NCBI RefSeq assembly: GCF_012935325.2
Contig: NZ_JABBYG020000001.1
Coordinates: 248,001-312,000, forward strand
DNA: 64,000 nucleotides
From: Paenibacillus sp. PL91
GTDB lineage: Bacteria > Bacillota > Bacilli > Paenibacillales > Paenibacillaceae
Direction: 5' to 3'
Numbering within the stretch: the stretch's first letter is position 1; every line of letters starts with the position of its first letter. Below are positions 1 through 8,657 of the stretch, piece by piece. The position numbers and the translations under genes were made by a program. A model generated the notes under the pieces. That model was not told where the DNA came from. It saw nothing but the letters and a program-made list of their open reading frames with translations, and did not search any database.

Positions 1-825
1 GCAGGAGAGAGCAAATCAGTGGCGAAAGCCATTAATGAGCACTATCAACCACGCTTTGCCGGCGATCTAGCGCCTTCCGAAATAACGGGTGCTATCGTAA
101 GCTTAGCGGACAAAATAGATACGATCGTAGGCTGCTTCTCCATCGGCATTATTCCGACTGGCTCTCAGGATCCATACGCGCTTCGCAGACAAGCGGCTGG
201 TATTGTACAGATCATTTTGGCGCATGGCTTGAAGCTTCAACTAAACGAATTGTACGATGCGGCCTTGTCTGTGCACGAAGCACGCGGTCTTAAGCGCGAC
301 GCCGCAGATATTCGCAAGGATCTTTCCGACTTCTTCGCGCTCCGCGTCAAAAATGTACTGTCTGAGCAAGGCGTTCGTTATGATGTCATTGACGCGGTTA
401 TGGCTTCAGGCTTTGCCGATCTGAAATCGACTATCGAACGTGCTTCCGTAGTGCAAGCTCTAGCTGCAAGCGAGGACCGTTCGTCGTTCAAGCAGACGGT
501 GGAACAATTTAACCGCGTTAGCAATTTGGGGTCGAAAGCCGCCGATACGACGGTCGATTCCGCTTTGTTTGCAGAGCCAGTAGAAGCAGAGCTCTATGAG
601 AAATGGCTGCAGCAGCGCCCGGCGTTTAGAGCGGCAATTGAGGATGGCGATATGGCTAAAGCAGTAGAAAGCTTATCATCATTGAAGCTTTATATTCATA
701 CTTATTTTGAAAATGTGATGGTTATGGCGCCGGATGAGGCTGTACGGGCTAACCGCTTGTCTACCCTTGCCGGAATCGCAGAGGATATTGCGATTGTTGC
801 AGATTTCTCGAAGCTCGTTTGGTAA
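1..825 (+). CDS. glyS: glycine--tRNA ligase beta subunit, C-terminal part (5' end outside window)
   Basis: The reading frame is open from base 1, so this is the last 274 residues of a protein that normally has about 690. The visible part has the GlyS signature in which a GCFSIG-x-IPTGSQDPYALRRQA motif is followed by a helical C-terminal region, which in this family holds the DALR-type tRNA-binding domain. GlyS works with the alpha subunit GlyQ in the cytoplasm to charge tRNA-Gly. An apparent GTG start at base 19 is an internal codon. The following ppsR and dnaG-sigA genes match the order in Bacillus. Confidence 0.95.
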   Translation, partial: AGESKSVAKAINEHYQPRFAGDLAPSEITGAIVSLADKIDTIVGCFSIGIIPTGSQDPYALRRQAAGIVQIILAHGLKLQLNELYDAALSVHEARGLKRDAADIRKDLSDFFALRVKNVLSEQGVRYDVIDAVMASGFADLKSTIERASVVQALAASEDRSSFKQTVEQFNRVSNLGSKAADTTVDSALFAEPVEAELYEKWLQQRPAFRAAIEDGDMAKAVESLSSLKLYIHTYFENVMVMAPDEAVRANRLSTLAGIAEDIAIVADFSKLVW

Positions 826-852
826 TATGCCCAGTTAGGAGGATGATGGATC

Positions 853-1668
853 ATGTCTCGCTCTAATCCGGAAGTGATTGTATATGTTGTATCGGATGCC
901 GCAGGAGATACAGGGGAGCTTGTCGTACGCGCGGCGATCGCCCAGTTTCACCCGATTAATGCGGATATCCGCAGAGCTCCTTTTATTACGGATGAGGCCA
1001 GTCTACAGCGAATCGCCGAGCAGGCTAAGCAAGCCGATGCAATTGTGTTATTTACGTTAGTTATGCCGCATCTTCGTGATAGCATGCGGAAGCTGGCTGA
1101 GACTTACGCCATCGTCGCCATCGATCTGTTGGGCTCTTTTATCGAAACGCTGGAGCAGCGAACAGGACGCAAATCCCGTCAGGAGCCTGGTCTTAACCAT
1201 GTTCTTGACGCGGATTACTTCCGAAAGGTGGAAGCTGTCGAGTTTGCCGTTAAGTATGATGATGCAAGAGATACATCCGGCGTTCTAAAAGCTGATATTG
1301 TACTTGTAGGCGTATCGAGAACATCAAAGACACCTTTGTCCATGTACCTTGCTCATCAGAAGTTTAAAGTGGCGAATGTTCCGCTGGTTCCGGAATTGAA
1401 GCCGCCTGATGAATTGTTTAAGATTCCAAAACGCAAAATAATTGGACTTACAATCGGAGTGCCTTATCTAAACACGATTCGTAAGGAGCGCCTTAAGGCA
1501 CTTGGCTTGCCGAATAATGCATCCTATGCCACTCCTGATCGTATAGAGAAGGAGCTCCATTATGCGGATACAATTATGAAGCAGCTCGGCTGCGTTGTTA
1601 TTGACGTATCACATCGAGCTGTTGAAGAAACGGCAAGCTTAATAATGGAATATGTGCGAATGCCTTAG
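853..1668 (+). CDS. ppsR: pyruvate, phosphate dikinase regulatory protein (bifunctional kinase/pyrophosphorylase, YqfL)
   Basis: This 271-residue protein has the full length of the PPDK/PEP-synthase regulatory family (DUF299). The N-terminus reads VYVVSDAAGDTGE, and a P-loop-like GVSRTSKTP motif lies near residues 153-161, as in known members. These enzymes inactivate PPDK or PEP synthase by ADP-dependent threonine phosphorylation and reactivate it by phosphate-dependent pyrophosphorolysis. A GGAGGATG ribosome site precedes the ATG 27 bases after glyS, so the two are probably cotranscribed. In Bacillus subtilis, yqfL lies next to glyS too. The actual target enzyme is not in the window. Confidence 0.92.
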   Translation: MSRSNPEVIVYVVSDAAGDTGELVVRAAIAQFHPINADIRRAPFITDEASLQRIAEQAKQADAIVLFTLVMPHLRDSMRKLAETYAIVAIDLLGSFIETLEQRTGRKSRQEPGLNHVLDADYFRKVEAVEFAVKYDDARDTSGVLKADIVLVGVSRTSKTPLSMYLAHQKFKVANVPLVPELKPPDELFKIPKRKIIGLTIGVPYLNTIRKERLKALGLPNNASYATPDRIEKELHYADTIMKQLGCVVIDVSHRAVEETASLIMEYVRMP

Positions 1669-1757
1669 CGGCAGGAGGCAGGATTTTTTATAGTTATGCC
1701 GTATATAATAGTACAGGATAAGAAATTGAAATCGAGCGGTGATCTCATATTCGACTA

Positions 1758-2219
1758 ATGCAACCAACCATTGTGGTCGATGCGGACGCATGTCCGGTAA
1801 AAGCTGAAATAGGCGAAACGGCTAGACTTTTCTCTGTTCGCGTGCTGATGGTGGCCTCTCATGACCATCGACTTGAGCCGCAGCCAGGCGTAGAAATTGT
1901 TCAAGTGGATCGGAGCAATCAATCGGTTGATCTGTATATTGTCAACCATATTGTACGCGGAGATATTGTCGTTACGCAGGATTTTGGACTGGCATGCATC
2001 GCAATCGGCAAAGGCGCCATCGTGTTGTCTCCTAGGGGAGAGCAATACTCGGACGAAAACATCGATTATTTGATGGAGCGGAGACATGAGCTTGCAAAGC
2101 GTCGCCGAACCGGAGGCAAAACTAGAGGTCCGAAAGCGATGAATAATGACGATCGTGATCGTTTTCAACAAAAGTTGACAAAAGTTTTACGAAATGAGCA
2201 GGAGAACCATGACGTATAG
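1758..2219 (+). CDS. yqxD: YaiI/YqxD family protein (DUF188)
   Basis: This 153-residue protein starts with the VVDADACPVKAE motif typical of the YqxD/YaiI family, a PIN-like fold of unknown biochemical role. Later family features include a VTQDFGLA motif near residue 74, an SPRGE motif near 95 and a basic tail with a TGGKTRGPK stretch. It lies just ahead of dnaG, as yqxD does in Bacillus. The ribosome site is weak (a GGTGAT about 13 bases upstream), so the start is less certain than the family call. A TATAAT hexamer at 1706-1711 may mark a promoter, but I see no convincing -35 box. Confidence 0.88.
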   Translation: MQPTIVVDADACPVKAEIGETARLFSVRVLMVASHDHRLEPQPGVEIVQVDRSNQSVDLYIVNHIVRGDIVVTQDFGLACIAIGKGAIVLSPRGEQYSDENIDYLMERRHELAKRRRTGGKTRGPKAMNNDDRDRFQQKLTKVLRNEQENHDV

Positions 2220-2260
2220 CGAATATTATTTACGTGTTACTAGGATGAAGGTGATGAACG

Positions 2261-4114
2261 ATGACATACGGTAATAAAATACCGGAAGAGGTCATTGATG
2301 CGGTTCGCAAGCATTATGACATCGTAGAGACGGTCGGGAAATATGTTCATCTCACGAAGCACGGCAAATATATGAAGGGGTTATGTCCGTTCCACTCGGA
2401 GAAGACTCCCTCGTTTACGGTTACGCCGGAGCTCCAAATTTACCATTGCTATGGCTGCGGCAAAGGCGGCAATGTGATTCGCTTCGTCGAGGAAATGGAA
2501 GGGTATTCCTTTCCTGAAGCGGTTCGCGTGCTGGCTTCGGATGCAGGAATGCCCGTCACTTGGGCTACGCCCGACGGAGGCAAATCGACGCCGCATGATG
2601 CGGATCGAGCCAAGATCATTGAAGCGCATGAGCTGACCATTAAGCTTTATCACCATGTGCTCAATAACACCAAACAAGGACAGACGGCAAAGCAATATTT
2701 GCGAGAGCGTGGACTCAGCGATAAGCTGATTGATCATTTTATGATCGGTTATGCTCCTGAGGAATGGGACTTGTTGGCTCGGTTTTTAACGAATCGCGGC
2801 TTTGATTTAGCGTTAATGGAAAAAGGCGGTTTGCTTTCGGCTAAATCAGACGGGAGCGGGTATGTGGATCGGTTTCGCAATCGCATTATGTTTCCGATAT
2901 GGGATCGAGACGGCAAAGCTACCGCGTTTGCGGGTCGCATAATAGGCGAAGGACAGCCGAAATACTTGAACACCTCGGAGACGATGCTTTTTACGAAGAG
3001 CAGAACGCTATATAACTTGCATTATGCGCGGCCAGCCATCCGCAAGAGCAAGCAAGTCGTATTGTTTGAAGGCTACATGGACGTCATCAAATCATGGAGC
3101 GCAGGCGTGAAAAACGGAATCGCGACGATGGGGACGGCATTGACCGATGAGCATTGCGCTATTCTTAAACGGCAGGCCGAGGAGGTCATCGTTTGTTATG
3201 ACGGAGACGACGCCGGACAAGCAGCAGCATTCAAATCAATTCCGATGCTTGAAAGCGCAGGCTTAAAAGTGTCGGTGGCGATGCTTCCGAAAGGAAAGGA
3301 TCCCGATGATTATATAAGCGAATACGGACCGGAAGCTTTCTTGAGAGAGACGATGGACCAGCCGGTATCTGTAACAAAATTTAAGCTTATATATTCACGG
3401 AAAAACCATATACTGCTAAAAGAAGAAGGTAGAAAAAATTATCTGCTTGAAGCAGTACAAATTGTTGCCGAGCTTGATTCTTCAACGGAACGCGAGGTCT
3501 ACTTAAAGGAAATATCCCGAGAGTTCGATATCTCCCTTGACGCCTTGAAGCAGGACTGTCATCAAATCAGGCAGGAGCTGCAAAAAAAGAAACCGCAAGG
3601 GGATAATAACGACAATTCGTGGAATAATGGTAGGAATGAAAAGCCCAGAAAATCTGGACCGCCCACACTTATGCCTGCATACACGCATGCCGAACGAAGG
3701 TTGCTGCATGTAATGATGCGAGACAGGGAAGTGGCGCAAGCGGTTCACGAGAGATTGGGCGATGCGTTTAATGTTGAGGATCATGCAGCGCTTGCTGCTT
3801 ATTTATACGCTTATTTTGCACAGGGCTACGATCCGGATGTCAGCCGATTTATTGCAACACTGCACGATGATCGATTAGAACGCGCAGCTGCATCTATACT
3901 GATGATGGATGGTGACTTCCCGTTCGACGACACGACGATGGACGCTTATATCCAGGATATTATTAAAGTACCGCAATATCGGGATATTGAGCGCAAGAAA
4001 GAAGAAATGGTACGTGCTGAGCGTACCGGCGATTTTTTGGCAGCAGCACAAATAGCAAGTGAGATTATAACCCTAGAGAGACAGCTTAAAGGGCGACAGG
4101 AAGATCGTTTCTAG
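2261..4114 (+). CDS. dnaG: DNA primase DnaG
   Basis: DnaG makes the RNA primers for chromosome replication. The 617-residue product has the N-terminal CHC2 zinc finger (Cys42, His45, Cys63, Cys66), then the primase core, with the Toprim motifs EGYMDVI and CYDGDDAGQ around residues 270-320 supplying the acidic metal ligands. The C-terminal third, after a basic Asn-rich linker near residue 450, should be the DnaB-helicase-binding domain. A strong AAGGTGATG ribosome site precedes the ATG. sigA follows after 18 bases, giving the dnaG-sigA arrangement of the Bacillus macromolecular synthesis operon. Confidence 0.98.
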   Translation: MTYGNKIPEEVIDAVRKHYDIVETVGKYVHLTKHGKYMKGLCPFHSEKTPSFTVTPELQIYHCYGCGKGGNVIRFVEEMEGYSFPEAVRVLASDAGMPVTWATPDGGKSTPHDADRAKIIEAHELTIKLYHHVLNNTKQGQTAKQYLRERGLSDKLIDHFMIGYAPEEWDLLARFLTNRGFDLALMEKGGLLSAKSDGSGYVDRFRNRIMFPIWDRDGKATAFAGRIIGEGQPKYLNTSETMLFTKSRTLYNLHYARPAIRKSKQVVLFEGYMDVIKSWSAGVKNGIATMGTALTDEHCAILKRQAEEVIVCYDGDDAGQAAAFKSIPMLESAGLKVSVAMLPKGKDPDDYISEYGPEAFLRETMDQPVSVTKFKLIYSRKNHILLKEEGRKNYLLEAVQIVAELDSSTEREVYLKEISREFDISLDALKQDCHQIRQELQKKKPQGDNNDNSWNNGRNEKPRKSGPPTLMPAYTHAERRLLHVMMRDREVAQAVHERLGDAFNVEDHAALAAYLYAYFAQGYDPDVSRFIATLHDDRLERAAASILMMDGDFPFDDTTMDAYIQDIIKVPQYRDIERKKEEMVRAERTGDFLAAAQIASEIITLERQLKGRQEDRF

Positions 4115-4132
4115 GGGGGAGGGAGTCGGAAC

Positions 4133-5263
4133 ATGGCGAATGATCAACATACTGAACTAGATACCGAACAAAAACTGGATCATGTGAAGGATCAATTGAT
4201 CGAGCAAGGCAAAAAGAGATCTTCTTTGACGTATAAAGAAATTATGGATAAGTTGGCTCCGTTCGATCAAGACCCGGAACAAATTGATGAATTTTTCGAA
4301 CAGCTCGATGATTTTGGGATTGAGGTACTGAACGAAAACGATGAAGAAAATCCACTCGCAGCCCAAGGGGAAGAGCAGGAGCGCGAACAAGACGACTTCA
4401 ACTTCGATGATGATCTTGCATTGCCGCCGGGCATTAAGATTAATGATCCGGTACGGATGTACTTAAAGGAAATCGGCCGAGTTCCGCTTCTTTCTGCGGA
4501 TGATGAGGTAGAGCTTGCACAGCGTATTGAGAATGGCGATGAGGAAGCAAAGCGGAGACTTGCGGAAGCGAACCTGCGCCTAGTTGTCAGTATCGCGAAG
4601 CGTTATGTCGGTAGAGGGATGTTGTTCCTTGATTTGATTCAAGAGGGGAACATGGGTCTTATCAAAGCGGTTGAGAAGTTTGACCACCAGAAGGGCTTTA
4701 AATTCAGTACGTACGCGACATGGTGGATTCGTCAAGCCATTACACGCGCGATTGCTGACCAAGCTCGGACGATCCGGATTCCGGTTCATATGGTCGAGAC
4801 GATTAACAAGCTGATTCGCGTATCCCGTCAGTTGCTTCAAGAGCTTGGCCGCGAACCGACACCGGAGGAAATTGCCGCTGAAATGGAGCTTAGCACCGAG
4901 AAGGTTCGCGAGATTATGAAAATCGCTCAAGAGCCGGTATCGCTCGAAACTCCGATTGGGGAAGAAGATGACTCTCATCTTGGAGATTTCATTGAAGACC
5001 AAGAAGCGCTTGCTCCAGCTGACGCAGCTGCATATGAACTGCTTAAGGAACAGCTTGAAGACGTGCTTGACACATTGACCGAAAGAGAAGAGAACGTATT
5101 GCGTCTTCGCTTCGGGCTCGATGATGGCCGCACGAGAACGCTCGAAGAGGTTGGCAAAGTATTTGGTGTTACGCGTGAGCGTATCCGTCAAATCGAAGCC
5201 AAGGCTCTGCGCAAGCTGCGCCATCCAAGCCGCAGCAAACGATTGAAGGATTTCCTCGAATAA
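4133..5263 (+). CDS. sigA: RNA polymerase primary sigma factor SigA (RpoD)
   Basis: This 376-residue housekeeping sigma factor has an acidic N-terminal region 1.1, region 1.2 ([11 protein letters not shown]), the region 2 core and -10 recognition helix ([14 protein letters not shown]), region 3, and a region 4 helix-turn-helix ([19 protein letters not shown]) that reads -35 boxes. The length matches Firmicute SigA. A GGGGGGAGGGAG ribosome site precedes the ATG. It sits directly behind dnaG and ahead of a clear terminator. Several promoters in this window fit its expected consensus. Confidence 0.98.
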   Translation: MANDQHTELDTEQKLDHVKDQLIEQGKKRSSLTYKEIMDKLAPFDQDPEQIDEFFEQLDDFGIEVLNENDEENPLAAQGEEQEREQDDFNFDDDLALPPGIKINDPVRMYLKEIGRVPLLSADDEVELAQRIENGDEEAKRRLAEANLRLVVSIAKRYVGRGMLFLDLIQEGNMGLIKAVEKFDHQKGFKFSTYATWWIRQAITRAIADQARTIRIPVHMVETINKLIRVSRQLLQELGREPTPEEIAAEMELSTEKVREIMKIAQEPVSLETPIGEEDDSHLGDFIEDQEALAPADAAAYELLKEQLEDVLDTLTEREENVLRLRFGLDDGRTRTLEEVGKVFGVTRERIRQIEAKALRKLRHPSRSKRLKDFLE

Positions 5264-5287
5264 AACTTAGATGTAAGACAAATATGT

Positions 5288-5319
5288 GACCTTTCTGCAC
5301 GTGCAGCGAGGTCTTTTTT
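5288..5319 (+). terminator. Rho-independent terminator after sigA
   Basis: GACCT (5288-5292) pairs with AGGTC (5309-5313). The intervening bases contain the self-complementary CTGCACGTGCAG, which extends the hairpin, and six T residues follow. It closes the dnaG-sigA transcription unit. Confidence 0.8.
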
Positions 5320-5385
5320 CTAAGAAACAGACCTTATACATAAGACTTGCCGACAAGCGAGTGACCGAAAGGATAGCGGAATTCA

Positions 5386-6222
5386 ATGAATCAGGATCGT
5401 CGGCAAATTATCGTGAAAGAAATTGATCATTGGCGAAGAAGCAAGCTGCTGCCTGATCAATATTGTGATTTTCTGATGAATTTATATGCTGATCAGGATG
5501 CGATCCAAACGACCAAAGAACAGCATCATACAGTAGGAAAAGCGATTGCTGCCGTTTCACGGGCTACAGGCATGCAATGGCTGCTTACATTTGGAACTTT
5601 TACCTTAATTTCCTTTGTTGTGCTTTATTTTAACGAATTTCATCCGTTATTGCAAATGGCCGTCGTGGTAGGCGGTGCGGGTGTTTTTCTCAAAATCGGA
5701 CAGCGGCTTCGCAAGCGAAATGAAGCGGCTGGATTGGCAATAACCAGCACGGGCATGCTGCTGCTTCTAGGCGGCGGATTGTATATGCTCAATATTCATA
5801 GCCTCGATCAATGGGGCTGGAAAACAGGGCTGCTCGCTTTGTGCTCACTCTTTTGGATTATTTATGGGATAGCTGCCCGCATTCCTGTGCTTCATCTTTG
5901 CGGCTGGCTGGCGGCGATACTCGTGTATGCTTGGCTGTTGTCGCAATTTATGGTGGATTCAAAATGGTATGAGGTCCAGCTTTACTGGCTTCCAATTGCT
6001 TGCTTGTTCGGTTGGAGCAGCTGGTTCATCAATCGATGGTCGAAGCAGGTATCGGCAATTCTGTTTTTAACCTGTGCGCTGGTTTGGTTTATGCCCGAGC
6101 TGTATGCGATGATGTTCGTAGATGACGCGATTTGGCTTCAGGTGCAGCTTATTGTGAAGATTGCAGTAGGCGGCGCATTATTATTTTCTATGCGAAAAAA
6201 ATGGATGGTGTGGGTTGTATAA
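5386..6222 (+). CDS. DUF2157-like multi-spanning membrane protein
   Basis: This is a 278-residue protein of unknown function. About 65 N-terminal soluble residues (basic WRRSKLLPDQYCDFL helix) resemble the start of DUF2157 proteins, which begin with a short helical domain before many membrane helices. From about residue 62 to the end I count roughly eight hydrophobic segments, so it should be an integral membrane protein. An AAGGA ribosome site precedes the ATG. Its stop codon shares one base with the trmK start (TAATG), implying translational coupling. It has no partner that would suggest a substrate. Confidence 0.7.
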   Translation: MNQDRRQIIVKEIDHWRRSKLLPDQYCDFLMNLYADQDAIQTTKEQHHTVGKAIAAVSRATGMQWLLTFGTFTLISFVVLYFNEFHPLLQMAVVVGGAGVFLKIGQRLRKRNEAAGLAITSTGMLLLLGGGLYMLNIHSLDQWGWKTGLLALCSLFWIIYGIAARIPVLHLCGWLAAILVYAWLLSQFMVDSKWYEVQLYWLPIACLFGWSSWFINRWSKQVSAILFLTCALVWFMPELYAMMFVDDAIWLQVQLIVKIAVGGALLFSMRKKWMVWVV

Positions 6223-7004
6223 TGTTAAAACTTTCTAGACGTCTGCAGCAAATTGCAAATTATGTAACTGAGGGCTCGCGAGTCGCTGACATCGGCTCCG
6301 ATCATGCGATGCTTCCCGTATATTTGCTTCAGGTTGATAAATGCCCTACTGCGATTGCAGGCGAGCTGAATCTTGGTCCCTTCGAGGCGGCAAAAAAGCA
6401 AGGTGCCGATGCTGGACTTACCGCTCGACTGACGGTTCGTCAAGGCGATGGTTTAAATGTGCTGCAGCCCGGCGAAGCCGATACGGTCACAATTGCCGGA
6501 ATGGGCGGCAGTTTAATGAGCAGCATTCTTGAGGCTGGACGAGCAGCAGGGAAGCTGGAAGGCGTCAAGGAGCTTGTGCTGCAGCCGAATGTAGGAGAAG
6601 AAGCGGTGCGTGAATGGCTGCTAAAGCATGACTGGCATTTAACCGCGGAGAGTATCCTTGAGGAAGACGGAAAAATTTATGAGGTTATGCATGCCATTCG
6701 AGCTTCGGACGCCAAATCCAGCAATAGCGAGCTGTATGATGGGAGCTTTTTGAAACTCAAGCTTGATGCGGATACGGCATTTAAAGTGTTGAAGCAGATG
6801 GGGCCGCATTTGCTCCGTCATCCAAAGCCTGAGCTATTCAAAAAGTGGCGTCATGAGCTGAGTAAGCTAGAACGCATTTGCGAGCAGCTTGCTGGCTCAG
6901 AGCTGCCGGAATCGGCAAGCAAGCGTGAGCAATTCCAAGCGGAGAAGCATGTGATTGAGGAGGTATTGTTATGTTTGCCCACGGACAAACCGTCATTCAA
7001 TTGA
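6222..7004 (+). CDS. trmK: tRNA (adenine(22)-N(1))-methyltransferase TrmK
   Basis: The protein is 260 residues. It shows the SAM-binding motif VADIGSDHAMLP near residues 22-33 and the family-specific TIAGMGG motif near 88-94, followed by LQPNVGEEAVREWL. TrmK (YqfN) methylates N1 of A22 in bacterial tRNAs. I chose the ATG overlapping the previous stop, because an upstream in-frame extension would lie inside the preceding gene and adds non-family residues. The Nif3-like gene overlaps its 3' end by 34 bases, as in the Bacillus yqfN-yqfO pair. Confidence 0.93.
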   Translation: MLKLSRRLQQIANYVTEGSRVADIGSDHAMLPVYLLQVDKCPTAIAGELNLGPFEAAKKQGADAGLTARLTVRQGDGLNVLQPGEADTVTIAGMGGSLMSSILEAGRAAGKLEGVKELVLQPNVGEEAVREWLLKHDWHLTAESILEEDGKIYEVMHAIRASDAKSSNSELYDGSFLKLKLDADTAFKVLKQMGPHLLRHPKPELFKKWRHELSKLERICEQLAGSELPESASKREQFQAEKHVIEEVLLCLPTDKPSFN

Positions 7005-8092
7005 TGGAGCAGCTTGCCCCAAAGCATTATGCGGTGGAAAATGATAAAATCGGACTTCAGCTCGGTACGCTAAATAAGTCGATTACGAAGATACTTGTTG
7101 CTTTGGACGTAACGGACGCCGTAGTTGACGAGGCAATTGAGCATGGCGCTGAACTGATCATCGCTCATCATGCGATTATTTATCGGCCGCTTGCGAAGCT
7201 GGATACATCAACGGCTGCCGGCCGATTATATGAGAAGCTTATTAAAAATGACATTGCCGTCTACATTTCGCATACGAATCTCGATGTTGCCGACGGGGGC
7301 ATCAATGATTGGCTTGCTGATCTTATCGGTATCGTACCGGATGGTCGTCAATGCTTGGAAGAGGTACATACGGACAAGCTTTATAAGCTTGTCGTATTCG
7401 TACCGGAGAGCCACCAAGAGCAAGTGCATGAGGCGATTTGGCGCGCTGGCGCAGGCGAGATCGGCAACTACAGCAACTGCAGCTTCAATATAAAAGGAAC
7501 GGGTACTTTTGTTCCAGGTGCTGGCACGACCCCTTATATAGGAGCGCAAGGCAAACTTGAAAAGGTTGACGAAATTCGCATTGAAACGATCGTGCCTTAT
7601 AGCGTTCACCGCAAAACGGTACAAGCCATGCTTAAAGCGCATCCTTACGAAGAGGTTGCTTATGATCTATATCCGATTGATTTGAAGGGACGGTCATTTG
7701 GTCTCGGCAGAGCAGGCAAGCTAGCGCAGCCTGTCACTTTAGGCGAGCTTGCTGAGCGTGCTAAGCAAATATTTGATGTACCAACCGTTCGTGTAGTCGG
7801 TTCGCTCGATCGCGTCGTACGGAAGGCTGCCGTGCTTGGAGGCGCGGGTGCCAAATATGTTCGTCATGCGGTATTTGCCGGAGCGGATGTGCTTATTACC
7901 GGGGATATTGATTACCATACGGCCCATGATGCGCTCGCTGCGGGCATGACCATTATTGATCCTGGCCACAACATCGAGAAGGTAATGAAGCAGCAGGTCG
8001 CCGATTGGCTGAATAAGCAGCTTGCCAGCAGCAAATCCGAAACGGAAGCGATACCTTCATCACTGAATACAGAGCCCTTTACCTTTGTATAA
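6971..8092 (+). CDS. Nif3-like dinuclear metal center protein (YqfO type, with inserted PII/CutA-like domain)
   Basis: This 373-residue protein belongs to the Nif3/YqfO family, often labelled GTP cyclohydrolase 1 type 2-like; its cellular function is unsettled. The N-terminal half carries metal-ligand motifs (IIAHHAIIYRPL near residue 64) and the C-terminal half carries the matching GDIDYHTAHDA and DPGHNIEK motifs. Residues about 130-230 form the PII/CutA-like insert that defines the longer YqfO subtype. GAGGAGG lies just before the ATG. The first motif reads HHA where most relatives I recall have HHP. The gene overlaps trmK and ends before rnpB. Confidence 0.88.
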   Translation: MFAHGQTVIQLMEQLAPKHYAVENDKIGLQLGTLNKSITKILVALDVTDAVVDEAIEHGAELIIAHHAIIYRPLAKLDTSTAAGRLYEKLIKNDIAVYISHTNLDVADGGINDWLADLIGIVPDGRQCLEEVHTDKLYKLVVFVPESHQEQVHEAIWRAGAGEIGNYSNCSFNIKGTGTFVPGAGTTPYIGAQGKLEKVDEIRIETIVPYSVHRKTVQAMLKAHPYEEVAYDLYPIDLKGRSFGLGRAGKLAQPVTLGELAERAKQIFDVPTVRVVGSLDRVVRKAAVLGGAGAKYVRHAVFAGADVLITGDIDYHTAHDALAAGMTIIDPGHNIEKVMKQQVADWLNKQLASSKSETEAIPSSLNTEPFTFV

Positions 8093-8137
8093 AAATAAAT
8101 AAATGGTTGGATGGATAAGTTGGCATTTACTTCAGGG

Positions 8138-8166
8138 TTGAGCTTTTGCGAAATACCTTGTATACT
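8138..8166 (+). promoter_or_regulatory. SigA-type promoter of rnpB
   Basis: TTGAGC (8138-8143) and TATACT (8161-8166) are separated by exactly 17 bases. The predicted transcription start near 8173 coincides with the 5' end of the RNase P RNA. Confidence 0.8.
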
Positions 8167-8172
8167 TAACGA

Positions 8173-8592
8173 TGCCACGGAAAGTTTGACAGACAATCGC
8201 TGGCGGCCTTGTTGCCGCGAGAGGAAAGTCCGGGCTCCGCAGGGCAGGATGCTGGATAACGTCCAGTCAGCGCGAGCTGAAGGATAGTGCCACAGAAATG
8301 GACCGCCGATGGCCGGCTTTACAGCCGGTACAGGTAAGGGTGGAACCGTGGTGTAAGAGACCACGAGGAGCATAGGTGACTATGTTCCTGGTAAACCCCA
8401 TCTGGAGCAAGACCGAGAGGACGCCGCAGCCCCTAAGCTGCAGCCTTAGCCTGAGGCGCGTCCGGGTTGGTTGCTGGAGCCGTGCAGCAATGTACGGCCT
8501 AGATAGATGATTGTCGCTTCATCGTGGGAGGGTCGTTCCCGTTTGGACCACCAGAAGTACAGAACCCGGCTTACGGCAAACTTTCCGCACGA
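8173..8592 (+). ncRNA. rnpB: RNase P RNA component, Bacillus type (class B)
   Basis: This is the catalytic RNA of RNase P, which matures tRNA 5' ends. The sequence has the conserved GAGGAAAGTCCGGGCTC block (8220-8236), a CACAGAAA motif (8291-8298), the GGTAAACCCC segment (8390-8399), and the terminal AGAACCCGGCTTAC block near 8561-8574. The outer P1 helix closes exactly: 8178-8188 pairs with 8577-8587 over 11 base pairs. The length of about 420 is typical of the B-type Firmicute RNA. Short open frames across this stretch are not genes. Confidence 0.96.
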
Positions 8593-8610
8593 CAAACTAC
8601 AACAACAAAG

Positions 8611-8640
8611 AGCACCCATCGCATGCGATGGGTGCTTTAT
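8611..8640. terminator. Perfect palindrome terminator, shared by rnpB and the convergent subtilase gene
   Basis: 8611-8636 is a perfect 26-base palindrome (AGCACCCATCGCA and its complement), followed by TTTATTGTG on the plus strand and preceded by AACAACAAAG. It lies between rnpB and the end of the convergent protease gene, so it can serve rnpB and perhaps both directions. Confidence 0.75.
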
Positions 8641-8657
8641 TGTGTTTATCTGATTTA

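Noticed and set aside
4580-5224. Long antisense ORF opposite sigA
   Set aside because: It lies wholly inside sigA and has no family features, and its translation looks like a shadow of the sense codons.
8173-8592. Small ORFs across the rnpB region
   Set aside because: The stretch is explained by RNase P RNA structure, including an exact P1 helix.
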